From NCBI RefSeq assembly GCF_000247695.1, contig NW_004624781.1, positions 8,335,515-8,399,514 on the forward strand: a stretch of 64,000 nt of DNA, in the 5' to 3' direction. Origin of the DNA: Heterocephalus glaber. Taxonomy: Eukaryota; Chordata; Mammalia; Rodentia; Bathyergidae. Below the pieces are notes generated by a model. That model made no database searches. It saw nothing but the letters and a program-made list of their open reading frames with translations, and had not been told where the DNA came from. Positions 61,901 through 64,000 of the stretch are shown here, in pieces (positions within the stretch are counted from its first letter, which is position 1; each line of letters starts with the position of its first letter). A program made the position numbers and the translations under genes.

Positions 61901-64000
61901 CATTTCACAGCCATGATGCCTGAGGATCATTTTCTTTGGGATCGATGCAGTTGTTTTCCTTTAAAGCAAATTCAGTATCTTTGCATTTTTAAAAGCCCTT
62001 AAGACATGAGGAGTTCTCTAAAGCACTCCTATCCATCAGATGCTGCAGCCTGAGTGGATGGAGGCCAGCAGACCAGGATACCACCAGGGCATACAGCATC
62101 TCCACTTGTGATTGGACCAGGGCTTGTGCCTGTGCACTTATGCTCCGAAAGTGTGACGGAATATCCTAGCAGCCAGTGTGCACTCATGACTGCTTTAATA
62201 CTATTTTTTGGGTCTGTCTAGGAAGAAACAGAGTCTTGGAAAATATGAATCAGGTGACCAGGTGAAATTCAGTTTAGAAGTTTAGAATGCATATGCTACA
62301 GGAGACACACTGAGGTGTCCAGTAGAAAAAGTGATGATTTCCTGTTTATTTTCAGTTCATTCCAAGTACATAAAAACAGTCCCCTACACTTTGCCTCCCA
62401 AAGTCACTTCCAACTTAACAGTGGAAATGCATGCTGGTAGTGCTTATTCAGTGTTCACTTTCAGTGTTAGTAGCCACTTTGAATGTGAGGAATATGCACT
62501 GCGGTAAAGTTATTTTAGAATGGTTACTAATGATCATAGCCTTAACTCATTTTTGGTTTTTGGTTTTTCTTGAACAAGCATGGACTTCATTTCTCAAAAA
62601 TAAGACCACGTCTCTTCAAAGAAACTGGTCTTTCTGATGCATCTTTCTGAAGGCTACATGCTTCCCAGCCACCTCTTCTGTGTTCATATCAAGCCCGTTG
62701 TCCATTCCCATCAAATTGCCCTGACAATGTTGTCTCTAATGTCGGAGCCATGCTGGGGCTGGAGTTGCTCAAATTGGGAGTTTGAAGGGTCCTTCAGCCA
62801 ACATTGCCTTTTCCAGGCTACTGCCACCAGCCCCACCATTGCCTCACGGTAGGCAGCTGAACTCCAGAGACCCTCAGGAACCCCATCTGGATTGGCCATG
62901 TTGGTGATAGGCACTTACCTCTGGGGTTCTTGGTTTACAGACTTCAGGGAAGCCCCGTCTAGAGGTTGGTGGTCAGTGACTCCTGAGATTTCCCATAATG
63001 GGTTGGCAGGAATCAAAGTGGGTTTAGGGGTTGGTTTGTTAGGGGGTGGTTTTGTTTCTGTGTAAGGAAAAGAAGAGGCAAGCATGGCCCTCCTTGGGTT
63101 TGTAGAATTTTGAACAATGTTTAGCCACAGTCTTGGGAGTCTTTGATCCAGCAAACAGTCTTAAAAATGTTTTTCCTAACTCCCTTTGCACATGACTTAA
63201 GTGCAAAAAGAATAGGTTTCTCATTGTATTCACAATAGTAAGTAGGTCCCCGAATATAGACAGTAGTACAGTAGTTGACATATTTTTCTCAAAATGAACC
63301 AGAAAACCCACTCTAGTATTTGTAGATCATCTTACAAAGGAAAAAATGAGCATTGTACTTCATGTATTTTTAGTTTGCTTACCAAACTTGATGTTTTAAA
63401 GAAACCTCAGTTGGGTGGACAGAATTTTTTTCTCTCTCTCCACCGTAACTTTTCCAGTGCCATCGCCCCCTTAAAGGTCTCAGAGCAGAGGATTATCCAC
63501 TGTAATAAGTGGGGTTGTAATCCCAGTGACATTCAGCACAAGAGGACTGCTGGCATAACTGGCCCCAAGTTCCTCTTTCAGGGTAGGTGTGACATTTTCA
63601 TTGTTCCTCTCGTGAGCTCCAGGCCATCCCTACACCGAAAGCCTTTTTAAGGTTTATGTATTACTGTCAGGAATGTCTCAGGAAAGATGAGCCATTTCTT
63701 TGGGGGGGTACATTCCCAGATGGGGGTATATGATTGTGTGTGTCCGCACATGCGCTCTCCTCTGTACATTTCACTTTGATAAAAACTCCTGCTAGGCTTC
63801 GAGGAACCAGGAGTTCCTGAGTTTTACTTGTCACAAGTGACAAGTGAGCTTCTCAAATCAGTGTCTCAGCAAGCTGGCTCTGGGAATGAGCCCCATTCAT
63901 CAAGGAGAGAGAAGAAAAACAGTAGAAGTTAAAGAGGTAATACCAAAAATACTACAAATCCCCCCAATGGAAAGTAATGTTGATGCAACAATTCCCATTG
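58991..64000 (+). other. CSNK1G1: CSNK1G1 3' untranslated region (probably continuing)
   Basis: The sequence after the TGA is unique, mildly GC-richer than the introns and contains no SINE, LTR or L1 that I can recognise across 5 kb. That fits a long exonic 3' UTR. I found no AATAAA or ATTAAA in a convincing context. The best candidate end is GATAAA at 63778. Short open frames in it show no family resemblance and are treated as chance. Confidence 0.7.
63778..63783 (+). promoter_or_regulatory. Possible variant poly(A) signal GATAAA
   Basis: GATAAA, a known weak hexamer variant, occurs in cactttgataaaaact, with TGTA 14 bases upstream (ctctgtacattt) and a T/GT-rich stretch (gagttttacttgt) 40 bases downstream. 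It could be the 3' end of CSNK1G1, or the UTR may run on beyond the window. Confidence 0.3.

Overview
This is intronic and exonic DNA of a placental mammal, almost certainly a non-murine rodent. It carries dozens of tRNA-Ala/ID-type SINEs ending in GGTACC plus an A-tail, rodent B1 SINEs with the internal duplication, B1-dID composites and young L1 copies. The typical squirrel ID family and murine B2 elements were not seen. I cannot name the species; a mouse-related lineage such as beaver or kangaroo rat is a guess.

One protein-coding gene runs left to right through the whole window: CSNK1G1, casein kinase 1 gamma 1, a membrane-anchored Ser/Thr kinase. The window opens inside an upstream intron, so the promoter and N-terminal exons (glycine loop, catalytic Lys) are missing. 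The constitutive coding exons are 14308-14459, 16810-17044, 23136-23221, 25524-25608, 25874-26022, 26726-26833, 47533-47639 and 58936-58990, all joined in frame with GT/AG introns. Together they encode the kinase domain from before the hinge through Y-R-D, DFG, the activation loop and the C-lobe, then the tail and the Cys-Cys-Cys plus polybasic membrane anchor. Three further exons look alternative: a 111-nt cassette (37696-37806), a 24-nt microexon (54728-54751) just before the lipidation cysteines, and a possible alternative terminal exon (33578 to about 34260) that would give a tail without the lipid anchor. The 3' UTR starts at 58991 and probably runs to near or past the window end.

The remainder is intron. 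Region 1-14.3 kb: SINEs, MaLR LTRs, an L1 tail and a mariner transposase remnant. 14.5-26 kb: dense SINEs and a 714-bp L1 with a clear target-site duplication. 26.8-37.7 kb: SINE clusters, a 100-N assembly gap (27725-27824), the candidate alternative terminal exon and an L1 fragment carrying an 80-bp hAT element. 37.8-47.5 kb: SINEs, a CT microsatellite and a palindromic DNA-transposon MITE. 47.6-58.9 kb: a roughly 4-kb sense-strand L1 interrupted by five ID SINEs, then the microexon. 57.1-64 kb contains no SINE I can see.

No second gene, functional tRNA or rRNA, CRISPR array or prokaryote-type system is visible. The notable material is alternative splicing and 3'-end choice that would change how the kinase is tethered to membrane, a SINE inserted four bases into a 5' splice site, an unusual number of substitutions in a normally near-invariant kinase, and several transposition footprints.
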